Below are positions 10,515 to 21,775 of a stretch of DNA of 64,000 nt, in pieces. Below the pieces are notes generated by a model. That model searched no databases, had not been told where the DNA came from, and worked only from the letters and a program-made list of their open reading frames with translations. The position numbers and the translations under genes are program-made. Position 1 is the first letter of the stretch. The number at the start of each line of letters is the position of its first letter. This stretch comes from Cavia porcellus (Eukaryota > Chordata > Mammalia > Rodentia > Caviidae), in assembly GCF_034190915.1 (NCBI RefSeq), contig NW_026947506.1, forward strand, positions 33,087,748 to 33,151,747, written 5' to 3'.

Positions 10515-10975
10515 TTTATGCTTGTTTTAATTTACATGTAATTCACATACTATAAAATTCACCACTGCAAAGTGTGCACATTAGTGGCCTATAGCATATT
10601 CAAATAATTGTGCAACCATCACCATTATCTAATTCCAGGACATTCCTGTCACCCAGAGAAAAACACTGTGTTCATCGTTAGTCACTGCCCTTTGCCTTCC
10701 GCTGGCCCAGTAACCATGAATCTACTTTTTGTCTCTATGAATTTCCCTTTTTGAACATTGCATAGAAATAGAACCACACAGTATGTGGCCATTTGGGTCT
10801 GGCTTCTTTTGTCCATCACAAAGTTTTCAAGGTGCATCCCTATGGCAGCACACGTCAAAACTTCACCACTCCTTACGCCTGAAGGTTATTTTATGGGTGG
10901 GAAAATCACATTTTTATCTGTTCATCAGTGCATGGGCATTTGTGTGTTCATAAATATTTAGCTGACTTCCAAGAG
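10515..10975 (-). mobile_element. LINE-1 (L1M) 3' UTR, antisense
   Basis: Matches the antisense L1M tail: CATGTAATTCACATACTATA, AAATTCACCACTGCAAAGTG, TTGTGCAACCATCACCATTA, TTTGTCTCTATGAATTTCCC, GTATGTGGCCATTTGGGTCT, then TCTGTTCATCAGTGCATGGG. Confidence 0.85.
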
Positions 10976-11029
10976 AATGCAGAAAGTGAAAAGAAAAAAA
11001 AAATATTTAGCTGACACCAACATCTGCCA

Positions 11030-11195
11030 AATGGGAGACAAGACAAGCAGGGTCTCTGCCCTCACGGAGCTTATCCTGGGATCTGACCAGCAGCTTTGGA
11101 GGCTGACTTCTGGGCTGGGAATCCCTCAGGTTTTCATCTGTGAAATGAAGAAATGTCTGCCTCTTTAGGCTGTGATGCGACTACAAAGAGTTAGA
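11030..11195. mobile_element. L2 and MIR remnants
   Basis: CTGCCCTCACGGAGCTTATC resembles the antisense 3' end of L2; CAGGTTTTCATCTGTGAAATG and GTGATGCGACTACAAAGAGT resemble sense MIR. Short and diverged. Confidence 0.4.
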
Positions 11196-11385
11196 ACATC
11201 CCAGCACTCTGCAGGGCTAAGGCAGGAGGATTGCAAATTGAAGCCTACCCTGGGCAATTTAGCAACTTAGTGAGAGCCTGTCTCAAAAAAAGGAAAAAAA
11301 AAAATTAAAGAAAGAAGGAAAGAAGAATCGCTCAGGATGTAGTGCAGGCCTAAGGACATGAGCGCAATTTCCAGTAGTGAAACAT
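11196..11385 (+). mobile_element. B1-type SINE, 5'-truncated
   Basis: CCCAGCACTCTGCAGGGCTA, AGGCAGGAGGATTGCAAATT, GCAATTTAGCAACTTAGTGA and CCTGTCTCAAAAAAAGG, then an A/GA-rich stretch and a weak ID-like remnant. Confidence 0.75.
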
Positions 11386-12026
11386 AAAGAAAAAAGGTTA
11401 GACTGGCACTCAACACTTGGTTAGAGTGCCTGGAGAAGAGTAAACAAGCACTTGACACTGGGGTTGATGTTAGGAAAGCAAACAGGAGCTGCTGGAAGAG
11501 TGGGCCCATGGAAAGGCGGTTGGGAGGCCCCACTTAGCCTTAGTCAAGGCTCAAATAATGGGAAGGAGCCAAAGGTGTCAGGGTTCAGGAGTCCTGAGGA
11601 GATAGCAGCAGACAAAGCCATGAGGGGGCTGCAGAGGGAGGCGGGGCTGGGATCTTGCTCTCCTGTGGAAAGCTTAGAGATGCAGGAGCAGGCCTTAGAG
11701 GAGGTCTGAAATTTTTTTTGGTAGCTACATGAAAGAAATTCAAAAGAAATGGGTGAAATTAATGTTACTTATATGTTGTATTTGGCCTGAAATATGATCA
11801 CTTTGACACACGATAAACATAAAAATTGTTAACGGGATGCTCTTGATTCTTTTTTCCCCTCATCCTAAGACTTTGAAACCTCAAGTGTATTTTACAGGTA
11901 TCTGATTTTTAGCTTCTGGCCTATTTTCTATGATATCTGAGAATTAAGCCATAGCATCTGGAAGGACTGGCTTTTTAAATAGAGGAAATCAGGGGCTGTT
12001 GTATAGTGTTACCTAGATTTTATTGG
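11386..12026. other. unassigned sequence
   Basis: No family recognised; 11700-12010 is AT-rich and may be an old repeat. Confidence 0.35.
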
Positions 12027-12031
12027 TTAAC

Positions 12032-12240
12032 CTGAGAGATGAGTGGCACACACCTGTAATCCCAGCACTCTGGGAAGGAGGCAAGAGGATCAAAAGCTGG
12101 AGCCCCAGCCCTGGCAATTTAGGAACCTAATGATACCTTGCCTCAAAATTTAAAAACAATTTTTTTTAAAGGGCGAGGGTTGGGGATGTAGGTCAGTTCA
12201 AAGGCCCTGGATTCAATCCCTAGAATCCCCCAACAAAAGT
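12032..12240 (+). mobile_element. B1-ID composite SINE
   Basis: TGGCACACACCTGTAATCCC, CAGCACTCTGGGAAGG, CTGGCAATTTAGGAACCTAA; linker; ID part GGGTTGGGGATGTAGGTCAG, GGCCCTGGATTCAATCCCTA. Confidence 0.85.
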
Positions 12241-12344
12241 ACAGGTAATAGTACTATCTTTAAGTGTGTTGAGTAAATTTTAAAATCATGAAGAAGATCT
12301 CAAATGATAGACCAAAGAACTCATTTCTGGGTCCTGATTTTTTT

Positions 12345-12610
12345 TTTTTTTTCAACATTTTTGATCAGCGTGTCAGCGAAGAGACAGAGAAGAATCTCAT
12401 CAACAGATATGCAGGTCACATGAAGTTGGGGAAGATAGTTAATATGATAAATGGATTCATCAATATGCAAAAAGCCTTGATAGGAAGGAGCATGGGACCC
12501 AGATCACAAGAGGGAATTCAGCAGAAATAAGTGCAAAGTGCTGGATTTGCCTTTAACATGTGCACAAGGACAGGATAGGGGGAGATTTGACATGACATAG
12601 GCTTGTGCAA
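12345..12610 (+). mobile_element. possible CR1/L3-type LINE fragment
   Basis: CACATGAAGTTGGGGAAGAT and GTGCAAAGTGCTGGATTTG echo the CR1/L3 ORF2 end (the 'DDTKLGG...KCKVLHLG' region). Very degraded; MLT-type or unknown repeats are alternatives. Confidence 0.35.
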
Positions 12611-13059
12611 AACATAAATTAAAAACAAAGGAAGGCAAACAAGAGAAGAAAACAGCACAGGCTTCGATTCACTCGAATGTTCAACGTGAGCAAATGCTTC
12701 TCACCTTTCCACTCCTAGCGCAAGGACACAAGAAATCTCTGAGCAGCTGGGAGTGAACCCGATAAACAAAGCTCAAGCCCAAGTGGCTGCAGGCAAGGTC
12801 AGCTCCAAGACTGTGAGGTGACAGCTGGTTCAAAGGGAAGACAACAGCCAGGGCACATGGGCGCTGTGTCAAGGACAGTGCCCACAGCCAGCAGATCGAG
12901 TCACCAGAGAATGTGCACTCGCCATCCTCAGAGAGCTGTGTGACACACTGGCTCAACTCATGGCAAGTGTACAATGTCACTTGTGACAACAAACAGGAAC
13001 AGTCTGTGCATGGGAGGTGAGAAGTGAATGTAGCAGCCCAAGACTGAATCACTGAGCTG
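12611..13059. other. unassigned sequence
   Basis: Nothing named. A 123-codon minus-strand frame (12681-13052) shows no motif I recognise. Confidence 0.35.
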
Positions 13060-13715
13060 GAAAACTGAACTCAGGAATTCTCCCGGAATCCAGAAACAAA
13101 GAGGAGGAACAGAGCTGGACACAATGAAAGAAACGTGAAGGGAATGCAAATCGGATCTGGACGTTCCAACAATTGCCCCGGAAGTGACCTGGGAGGAGAA
13201 AAATAAGACAAGAGAGGAGAGCAGGCTCAAATTCTAGGAAAAATATTCTCCGAATAAAGAAAAAAAAAGAAGAAGAAAAAAAGAAAAGAAAAGATATGAT
13301 TTGTATGCTTGAAAAGACACACGATGTGCCAGGAGGATGATGGATGAAAGGACACATCCAGTTCACACTGTGATGTGATGAAGTCTCGGGGTGCCAGACT
13401 CACATGGAAAGTCCCCAAAGCTTACAGGTGTACAGTACATAACCCCCCAAAGTAGAATAAGATCTACCCACTGGCTTCACTTGGTGCAAGAAGACAAAAG
13501 GGCCGTATCTTTAAAGTTCGAAGAACAAATATTTTGAAATCAGAATTCTGTGTTAAACTACAGAATGACTCACACATCTAAAGAAAAGGAAAGATACACT
13601 TTTCAAGCAGCTAAGTATGCAAAAATTTCTCATCCACAGACCTTCAATGAAAATTCACTGAACAATGTCTACCAGCAAGAGGAGACTCACAGGAGAAGAA
13701 ATGGGCTGTAGATAC
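13060..13715 (+). mobile_element. LINE-1/HAL1-like fragment, ORF1 region
   Basis: 13310-13700 tracks the end of L1M/HAL1 ORF1 in sense: GAAAAGACACACGATGTGCC, then CAAATATTTTGAAATCAGAA, CTTCAATGAAAATTCACTGA. The 5' limit is uncertain; A/GA-rich sequence lies at 13255-13295. Confidence 0.5.
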
Positions 13716-13724
13716 TATGGAGCT

Positions 13725-13910
13725 GCTTTATGGGTCGAAATCTGTCCCCCAAATTTGTGGGCTAAAATTCTAGCCCCAAGACCTCAGAATGTCACTATAT
13801 CTGGCGACAGTGTCATTAAAGAAATGATTATTAGAAAACAAAGGTGCTAGGGGGAGGTCAGAATCCAGTAGGATGGCTGTCCTTATAGGAGAGAACAGAA
13901 TTCAAGAGAA
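13725..13910 (+). mobile_element. MLT1-like LTR, 5' part
   Basis: TTTATGGGTCGAAATCTGTC, CCCCCAAATTTGTGGGC, CCTCAGAATGTCACTATATC, GGATGGCTGTCCTTATAGGA match the MLT1 5' half. It stops where an L1-like segment begins; compare 36412-36655. Confidence 0.65.
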
Positions 13911-14945
13911 TTTTTGTGATGTTAAGAAGAACCATGAATGTTCATGGGCCTTGCAACACAGCTTTAAAGCACATTTATGCTTTAGCAAAACTGATGGAAA
14001 CAGAAAAAGGAATTGGCAAAGACATTGTCACAGTGAGCAACCCCAGAGAGCCACTGAGAAGGGAACCATGAACTAGTTACAGATGATTAAAGATAATTGG
14101 TATGTTTGCTCTAATAAAACCACAGAACCATGCAGTCAACAAAGAAGCAATTCAAATTCTTTCCTAATACATTTGGAAATTTTACAAATATGTCACCATG
14201 GGTTAGCTACAAAAGAAATTTCAAGTAATAACGAAAAGCAGAGATAACCTACAATATCTTTGCTGGCAAAAATATAATAAAAATTTTAAAAATGCAAAAA
14301 AGTATCTCCTCTAATACATACAGCAGAAAATTTGAAAACACAAATTGAAAATTATTTCCAAATCAATGGTAGTGTGAGTATAAAATATGAGAGATCATTC
14401 TAATGTTCAGGAAGGTGGCAGAATACCAGGTCAGCTTATATCTCTCCAGATATTAAAACATATTGTACAGTAGGCCACAGTGGTGCAGAGAGAGATAATT
14501 AGATCAAAGAACAAAAGTTTAGTCAAACGATCCACATATGGGTAAAAATTTAGTGTGTAATTAGGAGACCATTTCAAACCAATGTAGATAATAAAGAAGT
14601 ATTCAATAGTTATTGGATTATTTGCTCACAAAGTTAGAAACAATTACATCCCTACCCGTCCTATTGCCCAAATAATTTGGAGAGAGATGAATGACTTTGA
14701 ATGATTTAATAAATCCCAAAACTACTAGAAGAAAAAAATTTAAATATGCTTATAACCTTGGGATAGGAAAGGCCTTTTTAAACAAGGGATAATATGCTAA
14801 TGTTGTTGGAGAGAGATTGATGCTGCTGAGTCCATCATAATTCAAAACTCCTGCATGGTGAAAAATAGCACAACAAAGTTGAAATGTAAGTTATGGTCCA
14901 GGGAAACATCTGTAATATATGAAATGGAGATTAACGTGCAGACTA
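13911..14945 (+). mobile_element. LINE-1 ORF2 region, degraded
   Basis: 13980-14260 resembles the endonuclease end of L1 ORF2 (equivalent of TFTKIDHILGHKENLN in broken frames) and is similar to 36700-36990. 14460-14800 resembles the later ORF2 stretch around CAGATCAATGGAACAGAATA-type sequence (TTATTGGATTATTTGCTCAC). No frame survives. Confidence 0.55.
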
Positions 14946-15094
14946 TCCATAAGACAAAAGACAAGGCACATGGTAAAAAAGGAAAGGAGGGGGGATGAGG
15001 AACCAAAGTCTCAGAAGTCTCTGTGACCAGGAGATGCTATAGGGTAATTCAGCTCGCAGGTACCTAAGGAGATGAACAGGAAGAGCAATTCGAT

Positions 15095-15250
15095 GGCAGT
15101 ATGCATTTGAGTTTCTGCAGCTGTAAAACAGGAACATTAAAAGGACCCAGCTCAAGACATTGTTGTGGGATTCAATGAACCAATAAAGGGAGGCTCCTGG
15201 AACAGGGCCTGGACAATAAGCATAAGCAACTGTGATAACTATCAGTGTGC
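15095..15250 (+). mobile_element. MIR SINE, sense
   Basis: GAGTTTCTGCAGCTGTAAAA, GGATTCAATGAACCAATAAA and GGAACAGGGCCTGGACAATA track the MIR 3' half. Confidence 0.65.
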
Positions 15251-15322
15251 TGTGGCCACGTGAGTGGCACAGATTTTCCAGCTCAATGATGCAAAGGTTG
15301 CAGGGAAGACAGTACAGTTACA

Positions 15323-15435
15323 GCTGGGTGTAGTGGTTTAGGCCTGTAATCCTAGCACTCTGGGAAGCAGAGGCAGGAGGATCACAATTTAGTGATTTAG
15401 TGAGATTCTATTTTAAAATACAGAGTTGCAAAAAG
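15323..15435 (+). mobile_element. B1-type SINE
   Basis: AGCTGGGTGTAGTGGTTTAG, CCTGTAATCCTAGCACTCTG, then TTAGTGAGATTCTATTTTAA. The ID part is absent. Confidence 0.8.
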
Positions 15436-15668
15436 GAGCTGGGTGTGTGGTGCACACCTATAATCTCAGCACTCTGGGAGGCTGAGGCAAGAGGATTGCA
15501 AACTCTACCCTGCCTGGGCAATGTAGTGGTTTAATAAGATTCTGTCTCAAGAAACTGATGAGAGTGGGAGGGAGAGGGAGAGAAGGAAGGAGAAGGAGAA
15601 AAAAGAGTTGGGGATATAGTTCAGTGTGATGGTTCTGGGTTCAGTCTCCAGTACTGAGAAAAAGAAAT
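15436..15668 (+). mobile_element. B1-ID composite SINE with GA-rich linker
   Basis: AGCTGGGTGTGTGGTGCACA, GGGAGGCTGAGGCAAGAGG, then a GA-rich linker (15560-15605) and an ID part GTTGGGGATATAGTTCAG, GGTTCAGTCTCCAGTACTGA. Directly abuts the previous B1. Confidence 0.85.
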
Positions 15669-15757
15669 GTACACTCACAGGGCTTGATGGGAATATAAAT
15701 TGGGCAGCCAGTTTTTACGGGAAATCTACCAATCTTCACACATAATCTATACTTAGT

Positions 15758-16110
15758 GCTATGGTCTGCTTGTGTCTCCCCACCCCAATCCGTATGTTGA
15801 CTCTAACCCTAAGGCGATGGGGTTGGGAAGAGAGATACAGTATCTGAAGGTTGTGAGGTGGTTAGGCCATGGGGGTGGAGCCTCAGGAGAGTGAGATGGG
15901 CATCTTTACAGAGGAGGATCCGAGAGATCCTCTTCCCTTCCATCATGTGACACTCTGGAAAGAAGGCAGCATTACGACAGAACTGAGCCCTCACAAGATA
16001 CTGAATCTGCTGGCACTGTGACCTGGGACTTCTTGGTCCCCAGAACTGTGAGAAATACTTTTGTTTGTTGCTCATAGATTCACGGTTCATGGTGTTTTAG
16101 ACAGACTGTG
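15758..16110 (+). mobile_element. MaLR LTR (MLT1/MST-like), sense
   Basis: TGCTATGGTCTGCTTGTGTC, GGGGTGGAGCCTCAGGAGAG, CACAAGATACTGAATCTGCT, CCAGAACTGTGAGAAATACT and the closing TGTTTTAGACAGACTG follow the LTR from 5' to 3' end. Confidence 0.75.
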
Positions 16111-16685
16111 ATGCCAGATGATTCCACGTTGACCCCTAGACAGTCACCCTTCTGTGGCAGGCAGAGGAACAAAGAACTGGGCACCTGGACCTCCACCCAG
16201 AGGGGACCCCACGCTTCTATGACCTGGACTGTCACTTATGGGAGACGCCGCCCTTCTCTCCTGTGGGCCATGTTTATAGTTACAGGCATGGGACTGAGCT
16301 GAGCTTATTTTAAAATGAGATGATCCTAGGGACACACCCTGGAGCCAGAAAGCATGGTGAGTACTGGGTGATGCGCATCAGGAGAGTGACAACTTGGAAG
16401 ACGTTTATCAGTTTCTCTAGCTACACATCCATGCCTGGAAAGCGGTCTGGCAGGTGCCGTGCTCAGTGCCAACGCTGGTGACCTCAGCGAGCATGCTGGG
16501 GTTGACCCTATGCTTGCGATAACTTGGTCTACATCATCTGAAAATTTTAAAAGAATATTTTTACCTATGGTTTTTAGGAAAAAAACCAAGCCAGTGAAGG
16601 AAATCAAAGATGATACAAGGAAATTCTTGCCAAGTGGATCTATAAATTTAAGTCAATTACAATGAAACTCACTGCAGGTTTTTTT
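16111..16685. other. unassigned sequence
   Basis: No repeat or exon named. 16459-16665 is open on plus but has no recognisable motif. Confidence 0.4.
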
Positions 16686-16689
16686 TCTG

Positions 16690-18020
16690 GTGATATAGGC
16701 AAATTGATTCTCAAATTTATAGGGAAAGGCAAAGAAAGGAGAATAGTCAAAATACTTCCAAAAACTCAATTTTAGCAGGGCATGGTGGTACAGGTCTGAA
16801 ATCTTAGCATTTTAGGAGGCTGAAGGAGGAGGATCACAAGCAAGAGACCTTGGCTACTTAGTGCAGGCCTGTCTCAAAATAACAAATATGAAAAAGGGTT
16901 GGGGATATAGCTCAGCATGAAGACTTTGGGATCAGTACCCCATACCATAGAAATGAACTTGAGATAGATTATACATTTACATGTAATACACAAAACTATC
17001 AAACTTTTAGATGAAAACATAGGAGAAATGTTTGTAACAATGTGTTAGATCTTGGATAGGACACCAAAAACACAGACCCAAATGGGGAAAAAAACCCAGA
17101 CAAACGGGAGTTCCTAAAATCTAAAACCTCTGCACTGTCAAAGACGGTTAAAAGAATGAAATGACAAGTTACAGTAGGGAAGGAACTATTTGTATATTAC
17201 AAATCTGACAGACGACTTGTGTGCAGAATAGAGAACGAACTCTCAAAACTTACCACTCAGGAGAACAGGCAGCCCAACCTGAAAACAGATGAAAGATCCA
17301 AACAAGTTTTGTACTAACGGTCTTATGGGTGCTACTAAGCACATGGAAACCCTTCAGCTTGGCCGGCCATAGGGAAATGTGAACTAACTCTGCCATCAGA
17401 CTCCACCACGCAGTGACCACCTTAAAAGTACCGACAATAGTGAATAGAATAGTCATGAAGCAGCTGGGTACACACACTGGTGGTTAAGGCTACAAAGAGG
17501 TGCGCACAGCAACTCTGAGAAATGGTTTGACAATTTCTCATCAAATGAAGCAATCCCTCTCCTGGATATTCACCCTAGAAAAATGCAAACTTATGTTCAC
17601 CACAGTAAGGTTTTTAATAGCTGTATCCATACCTCGTCCAAATCTGTGTCCCCCAATGGATAAATAGAAAACACAATGCCCTATACAATGGAATACTACC
17701 GAGCAACATAAAGGAACCAACTGATGATACATGTGGTAGTGTAGATGCATCTCAAAAACAGTATGCTAAATCAATGGAGCCAGCCTCAAAAGGCTGCACA
17801 TTATACAATCTCATTGATAAGGTATTCTTGCAGAGGGAAAACCATAACTCTGAAACAAAATAGTGATTGCCAGGTGGGGAGGAGAGGTCAGTGGACTGTA
17901 CAGGGGTGGCCCTAGGAGTGCATCTTGGTGGTAGTGGTGGCTAGAGGAATCCACAGAGGCATTAAAATTCATAGAGCTACACACCAAAGCAAGTCAATTT
18001 CCTAGACATTAATTAAAACA
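16690..18020 (+). mobile_element. LINE-1 ORF2 3' half and 3' UTR, interrupted by a SINE
   Basis: Sense L1: TCAAATTTATAGGGAAAGGC before the SINE; after it CTATCAAACTTTTAGATGAA, GATCTTGGATAGGACACCAA, then GATATTCACCCTAGAAAAAT, CAATGGAATACTACCGAGCA and 3' UTR-like sequence. Frames are destroyed. Confidence 0.75.
16772..16958 (+). mobile_element. B1-ID composite SINE inside L1
   Basis: CAGGGCATGGTGGTACAGGT, GGAGGCTGAAGGAGGAGGAT, then GGGTTGGGGATATAGCTCAG and a worn ID 3' end. L1 sequence resumes immediately after, which dates the SINE as younger. Confidence 0.8.
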
Positions 18021-18745
18021 AAAAATATCCTGGTTTGGACAGTAAATTACACGGTCACCATAACCATCCAGGGAGAAGGCCAACTTGAAACGCCGCATGA
18101 GACTGCAAGGAAACAGGATCGTAAATCCCAAGGATGCCTCCCGTGCGGCCGGCTCACTGCACCACCTCACTCGTGGGCTGCAGCCTTGGGACCCAACGCT
18201 ATGTTTGTCACCCAGTTGGGGAAGATGTCCCCACCATCCAGAGCAGCTTGGGAGGAGGTCACACTTGAACCCAAATTTAAAGACTTAACCTCTGAGCTAT
18301 GCTGGTTCTGCCAACGCCATGACTGGAAAAGAAAAAGCTGAAATTAAAAGAAGGTAAGGTCCCATGTGGCTGCTGGAGGAAAGAGGAGAGAGACAGAGAG
18401 GTGCCCCGCTCCCGTGTCTACACGGCTGCCGGGCAGGGACAGACCTCATCCGCGCGGGCTCCTTCCCGCAGCAAGACCAGAGGTGCTCAGGTAGGGGGCC
18501 CTGCAGAGGATTCTCACCTCACCTGCCTAGTGACCTGGGGTAAAGTCTCTCCTAGCTCAAAAAACCTAGGATTTCTTCACCCCAAATCAGCTCTTGTAAG
18601 GTCAATCCTGAGTAGCATTTATTACATTCACAAGGTCAGGCAACCACCTCTATCTGGTTTCAGAACACTTTCCCGACCTCTAAAGGACATCCTGTATCCC
18701 AAAGCTGTGACCCCTGCCCCCAGTCCCTGCAGTCATGACCTGCTT
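18021..18745. other. unassigned sequence
   Basis: Includes a CpG-bearing stretch near 18130-18160 and 18400-18480. A 132-codon plus frame (18401-18799) runs into L1 and has no motif I know. Confidence 0.4.
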
Positions 18746-19375
18746 TCTCTCTTTTGGATTTTCCTATTCTGCACGTTTTATACAGATGGCATCAGATAGC
18801 AGGTGCTCAGGTGCTCCTCCGTGTCTGGCTTCTATCTCGCCCTGGGGAAGCACATAGCAGTACTTTAGTCCTCCTGAATGAATCTCGGTCCACTGTGCGG
18901 ATTTACCCCGGGTGTCTGCCCACTCGTCTGTGGCTGTGCATTTGGGTTGCATCCTTTTGATTATTGTAAAGTTTGCTGCTGTGAAGGTCACTGTGCAGGA
19001 CGTGCTTGAGCACCTGCTCACATTTTTCTTTCTTTTCTCTTCCTTTCCCTTCCCTCCCTCCCTTCTCCCATCCTTCCTTCCTTTCTCCCTTCCTTCCTTC
19101 CTTCCTTCTTTACTTTCTTCCCTCATTGATACTGGGCATTGAATCCAGGGCCTTTTATGTTTCACTTTGAGATAGGGTCTCTTTAAATTGCCCAGGATGG
19201 TCTCAATCCTGTGATCATTCTGCCTCAACCTCCCAAGTGCTGGGATTACAGGCATGGGCCAGCACATGGAGCTGGGCACCTGTTCTCAATCCTTTTTACT
19301 GTGCACCTAGGCCCAGAGGTACTGGCTCACACAGTAACCCTGAGCCAACTTTCCTGGGGGCATCAATAACAGATC
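18746..19375 (-). mobile_element. LINE-1 (L1M) 3' UTR, antisense, split by a SINE
   Basis: TTTTCCTATTCTGCACGTTT, CAGATGGCATCAGATAGCAG, GTGTCTGGCTTCTATC, then GTAAAGTTTGCTGCTGTGAA up to 19022; resumes at 19276 with TGTGCACCTAGGCCCAGAGG (equivalent of 'atacctaggagtggaattgc'). Confidence 0.75.
19023..19275 (-). mobile_element. B1-ID SINE, antisense, with CT-rich tail
   Basis: Read on minus: B1 from 19275 down through CTGTAATCCCAGCACTTGGG, the ID remnant near 19130-19155, and a tail now expanded to CCTT/TCCC repeats (19023-19118). Flanks GCACCTGCTCAC (19010-19021) and GCACCTGTTCTC (19276-19287) look like a worn target-site duplication in the L1. Confidence 0.8.
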
Positions 19376-19454
19376 TCTACTGTGGTGGCATCATTTTACA
19401 TTTATGACTGATTCTTTTTTAATCAAAAAATGCAACAGGAAAAAAAAAATTTTA

Positions 19455-19527
19455 AACCAGGAATTGACCTCAGGACCTTGCACTTGCCAGGCGGGTGCTG
19501 TGCCGCTGAGCTATATCCCCAGCTCTG
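19455..19527 (-). mobile_element. ID SINE, antisense
   Basis: Antisense B-box GAATTGACCTCAGGACC, then CTTGCCAGGCGGGTGCTG and the antisense A-box GCTGAGCTATATCCCCAGC. Tail side is at 19438-19455. Confidence 0.85.
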
Positions 19528-19624
19528 GCAATGGAAAATTAGAGAAGGAGACAGTTGTGCTGAAGAAAGCCACCAGAAAAGGTTTTGTGGAGATAGTGCA
19601 GGAAGATGGAGGGAAGGCAGATGT

Positions 19625-20045
19625 TGTGGTTTGTATCCAGAGTCCCCACAAAGCCTCCTGAAGTCATAGTGGGGCTTTCTGGGGCTGGCTAGATTTAGCA
19701 TGTGACAGTGACCAAGGGTGTGTGGTGCTGGAGTAGTCCACTCAATTGGCTTAGCTTGGATTTGAGTGTGGATGAGGAAAGCCCCACCGTAGGTGTGGGC
19801 AGCATCGCCCAGAAGACTCCTGACGTAGGCAGGATAAAAGGGAAAGGGAGGCCTGCTGCTTGCTGCTTCCTACCTCATGCATGAACTGTTTCTCCTCTGC
19901 AATGGCCCTCTCTGCCGTGCCACCCTGCCTTGGGGTCAGCTACCTATGAACTGAAACCTCTACAAACTGTGAGCTACAATAAACCTTTCTTCTTTTAACT
20001 TTGGGTATCAGGTATTTTGTCTCAGCCATGCAGAAAGTCACTAAG
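19625..20045 (+). mobile_element. MaLR-type LTR, sense
   Basis: TTGTGGTTTGTATCCAGAGT at the 5' side; GGATAAAAGGGAAAGG may be the old LTR TATA region; 3' side CGTGCCACCCTGCCTTGGGG, ACAAACTGTGAGCTACAATA, GGTATTTTGTCTCAGCCATG, GTCACTAAGACAGA. Same layout as 8845-9265. Confidence 0.75.
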
Positions 20046-20100
20046 ACAGAAGGAAACAGGCAGGCCAGGGAGGGAGATGGTGGGAAGTGGAGCATTAGCA

Positions 20101-20241
20101 AGAATGGTAGACCAGGGGCTAGAGATTTAGCTCAGCGGCATGAGCGCCTGCCTTGCAAGCAGGCAGTCCTGAGTTCGATTCCTGGTACCAATAAAAAAGA
20201 AAAAAAAAAAAAAAAAAAAGAGAGAGAGAATGGTAGACCAG
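20101..20241 (+). mobile_element. young ID SINE with target-site duplication
   Basis: The ID body (from about 20113) keeps GGGGCTAGAGATTTAGCTCA (A-box side), AGCGCCTGCCTTGCAAGCAG and a strong B-box, CTGAGTTCGATTCCTGG, then an A-rich tail ending in GA repeats. Identical flanks AGAATGGTAGACCAG at 20101-20115 and 20227-20241 are the target-site duplication. The good boxes and perfect duplication indicate a recent insertion. Confidence 0.93.
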
Positions 20242-21044
20242 GGCTCCAGAGCAGTATTATTGGTGGAAGCCTCCCTGGTGGGTAGTCAGGCCCTGCCACC
20301 ACGCCCATTCCCTGCAGGGTCTGACTCTTACCCCAGCAGTGATGGGGAAGCTTTTAGAGCTTTCAAGGACACCGATAGTCACTAAGCAGACATTCGTCCC
20401 ATAGGTTTGCCACACTACCCTAAGGAATGCTGGGAACCAGGTAAGGCAGGGAGGGTGGGAAGGAACCTCCCGCTGGGAATGCAGCCTCTCCCCATCCTGA
20501 CCTTCCAAGGAGGAAGCAGGGTGCTCAGATCTGTCATTCATCTGCTTCCAACCATCAAAAAAGAGATTTGCTGAGTGGGAAAGAGATCAAACTAGATTTG
20601 CCATGCAATTGAGCCAGGGAGTCAGCTGGTTCTGTCCCTTCCTCTCTCTGACTTTAAATTGAACTCCCAGAAGCTCCCAGGGAAGGTCAGACAGAGCCAA
20701 TTAAAAAAAAATTAACTCAGCACTGGGCCCAGTGAAGGGCTCATAACAGTGGGGATAAAAACAGCCTCTGAGTGAGGACAGTGGCGATGGGGGCACAAGA
20801 CAACCATGCACCTCCAGGCTGCTCTGCAGAGCTAAGGGCTAGCAGAGAAACCTGCGAGGCTGCAGCTGGATATGAGTGTCACGCCAGAGCCCTGTAACTG
20901 CGGGGAGGGTCCGGTTTTTGCTTCTCCGCTCACATAGCTGTGGAGGTGGAATCACACCAGAGAAGGGAGAGTCAATAAGACCCTGTCTTTGCCTCCTGTG
21001 GCTACCAGACAGGCACTGCAGCCTGGGGCCCCAGGCAGCAGATG
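20242..21044. other. unassigned, largely single-copy sequence
   Basis: No repeat named. AATTAAAAAAAAATTAACTC at 20699-20718 is an AT-rich inverted pair. No exon evidence. Confidence 0.4.
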
Positions 21045-21330
21045 CTTACTCCTGACCTTCCGGAAGCTGGAAGACCAAGATCAAGGTATGGGCAGGGGTG
21101 GCTCCTCCTGAGGCTTTGCTCTTGGCTTATAGACCCCCATCTTCACCTTGTCCTTTCAGGGTTGTCCCTCTGCATGTCTGTGTCCTGATCTCCTCTTACT
21201 ATGAATGCACAGTCTAGTTGGATTAGGAGGTCTCCCATGCAACTCCATGTAAGAACCAATCTTCAAATGTGTAGTAGTAACATGAGGTTCCAGGGGTTGG
21301 GGCTTCACTGTATACATTTGTAGACTGGAG
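21045..21330 (-). mobile_element. MLT1-like LTR, antisense
   Basis: AAGCTGGAAGACCAAGATCA, TCCTCCTGAGGCTTTGCTCT, GTCTGTGTCCTGATCTCCTC, GTTGGATTAGGAGGTCTCCC and GGTTGGGGCTTCACTGTATA follow the antisense MLT1 order. Confidence 0.65.
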
Positions 21331-21609
21331 GAGGAGGGGGCAGTTCTGCCCATTGCCCTCCCACGTGGAACTGGGGCAGCCCAAGCCAGCCCCTCCTCTT
21401 TGGGCTGCATCTGGGAACTATGACTGGCGGCTCTGGCACCTGATTCCAGAACCTACCCGGGAAGCCCTGAGATTGCCCTAGCAGCTTTAGGCACTCGCCT
21501 GTAAGCAGCCTACAAGCTGCTGCTGGTAATCTCAACCCATCCTCACAGGATGCTTGATAAAAACTCACAGCACCTCAGAGGACACTGAAGTAACTCATCT
21601 GATTGGCAG

Positions 21610-21775
21610 CCAGTGATGAGGCTCAGGCAGGAGGATTATAAATTGAGGGCATCCTGAAGAACTTAGTGAGACCCTGTCTCAAAATAGAATCAAATAGCTA
21701 GGGATACAGGTCAGTGGCAGAGCAGTAGTCTAACAGGAATAAGGGCCTGGGTTCAATCCCTAGTACCATTAAAAA
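21610..21775 (+). mobile_element. B1-ID composite SINE
   Basis: CTCAGGCAGGAGGATTATAA, TTAGTGAGACCCTGTCTCAA, then ID part AGCTAGGGATACAGGTCAGT and GGGTTCAATCCCTAGTACC. The tail continues as a GA-rich microsatellite. Confidence 0.85.

Noticed and set aside
18754..18960. exon-like plus frame near TTTATACAGATGGCATCAG
   Set aside because: The sequence is an antisense L1M 3' UTR; the apparent acceptor site is coincidental.
18764..19279. 171-codon minus frame
   Set aside because: It runs through an antisense SINE, its CT-rich tail and L1 sequence; no unique coding part.
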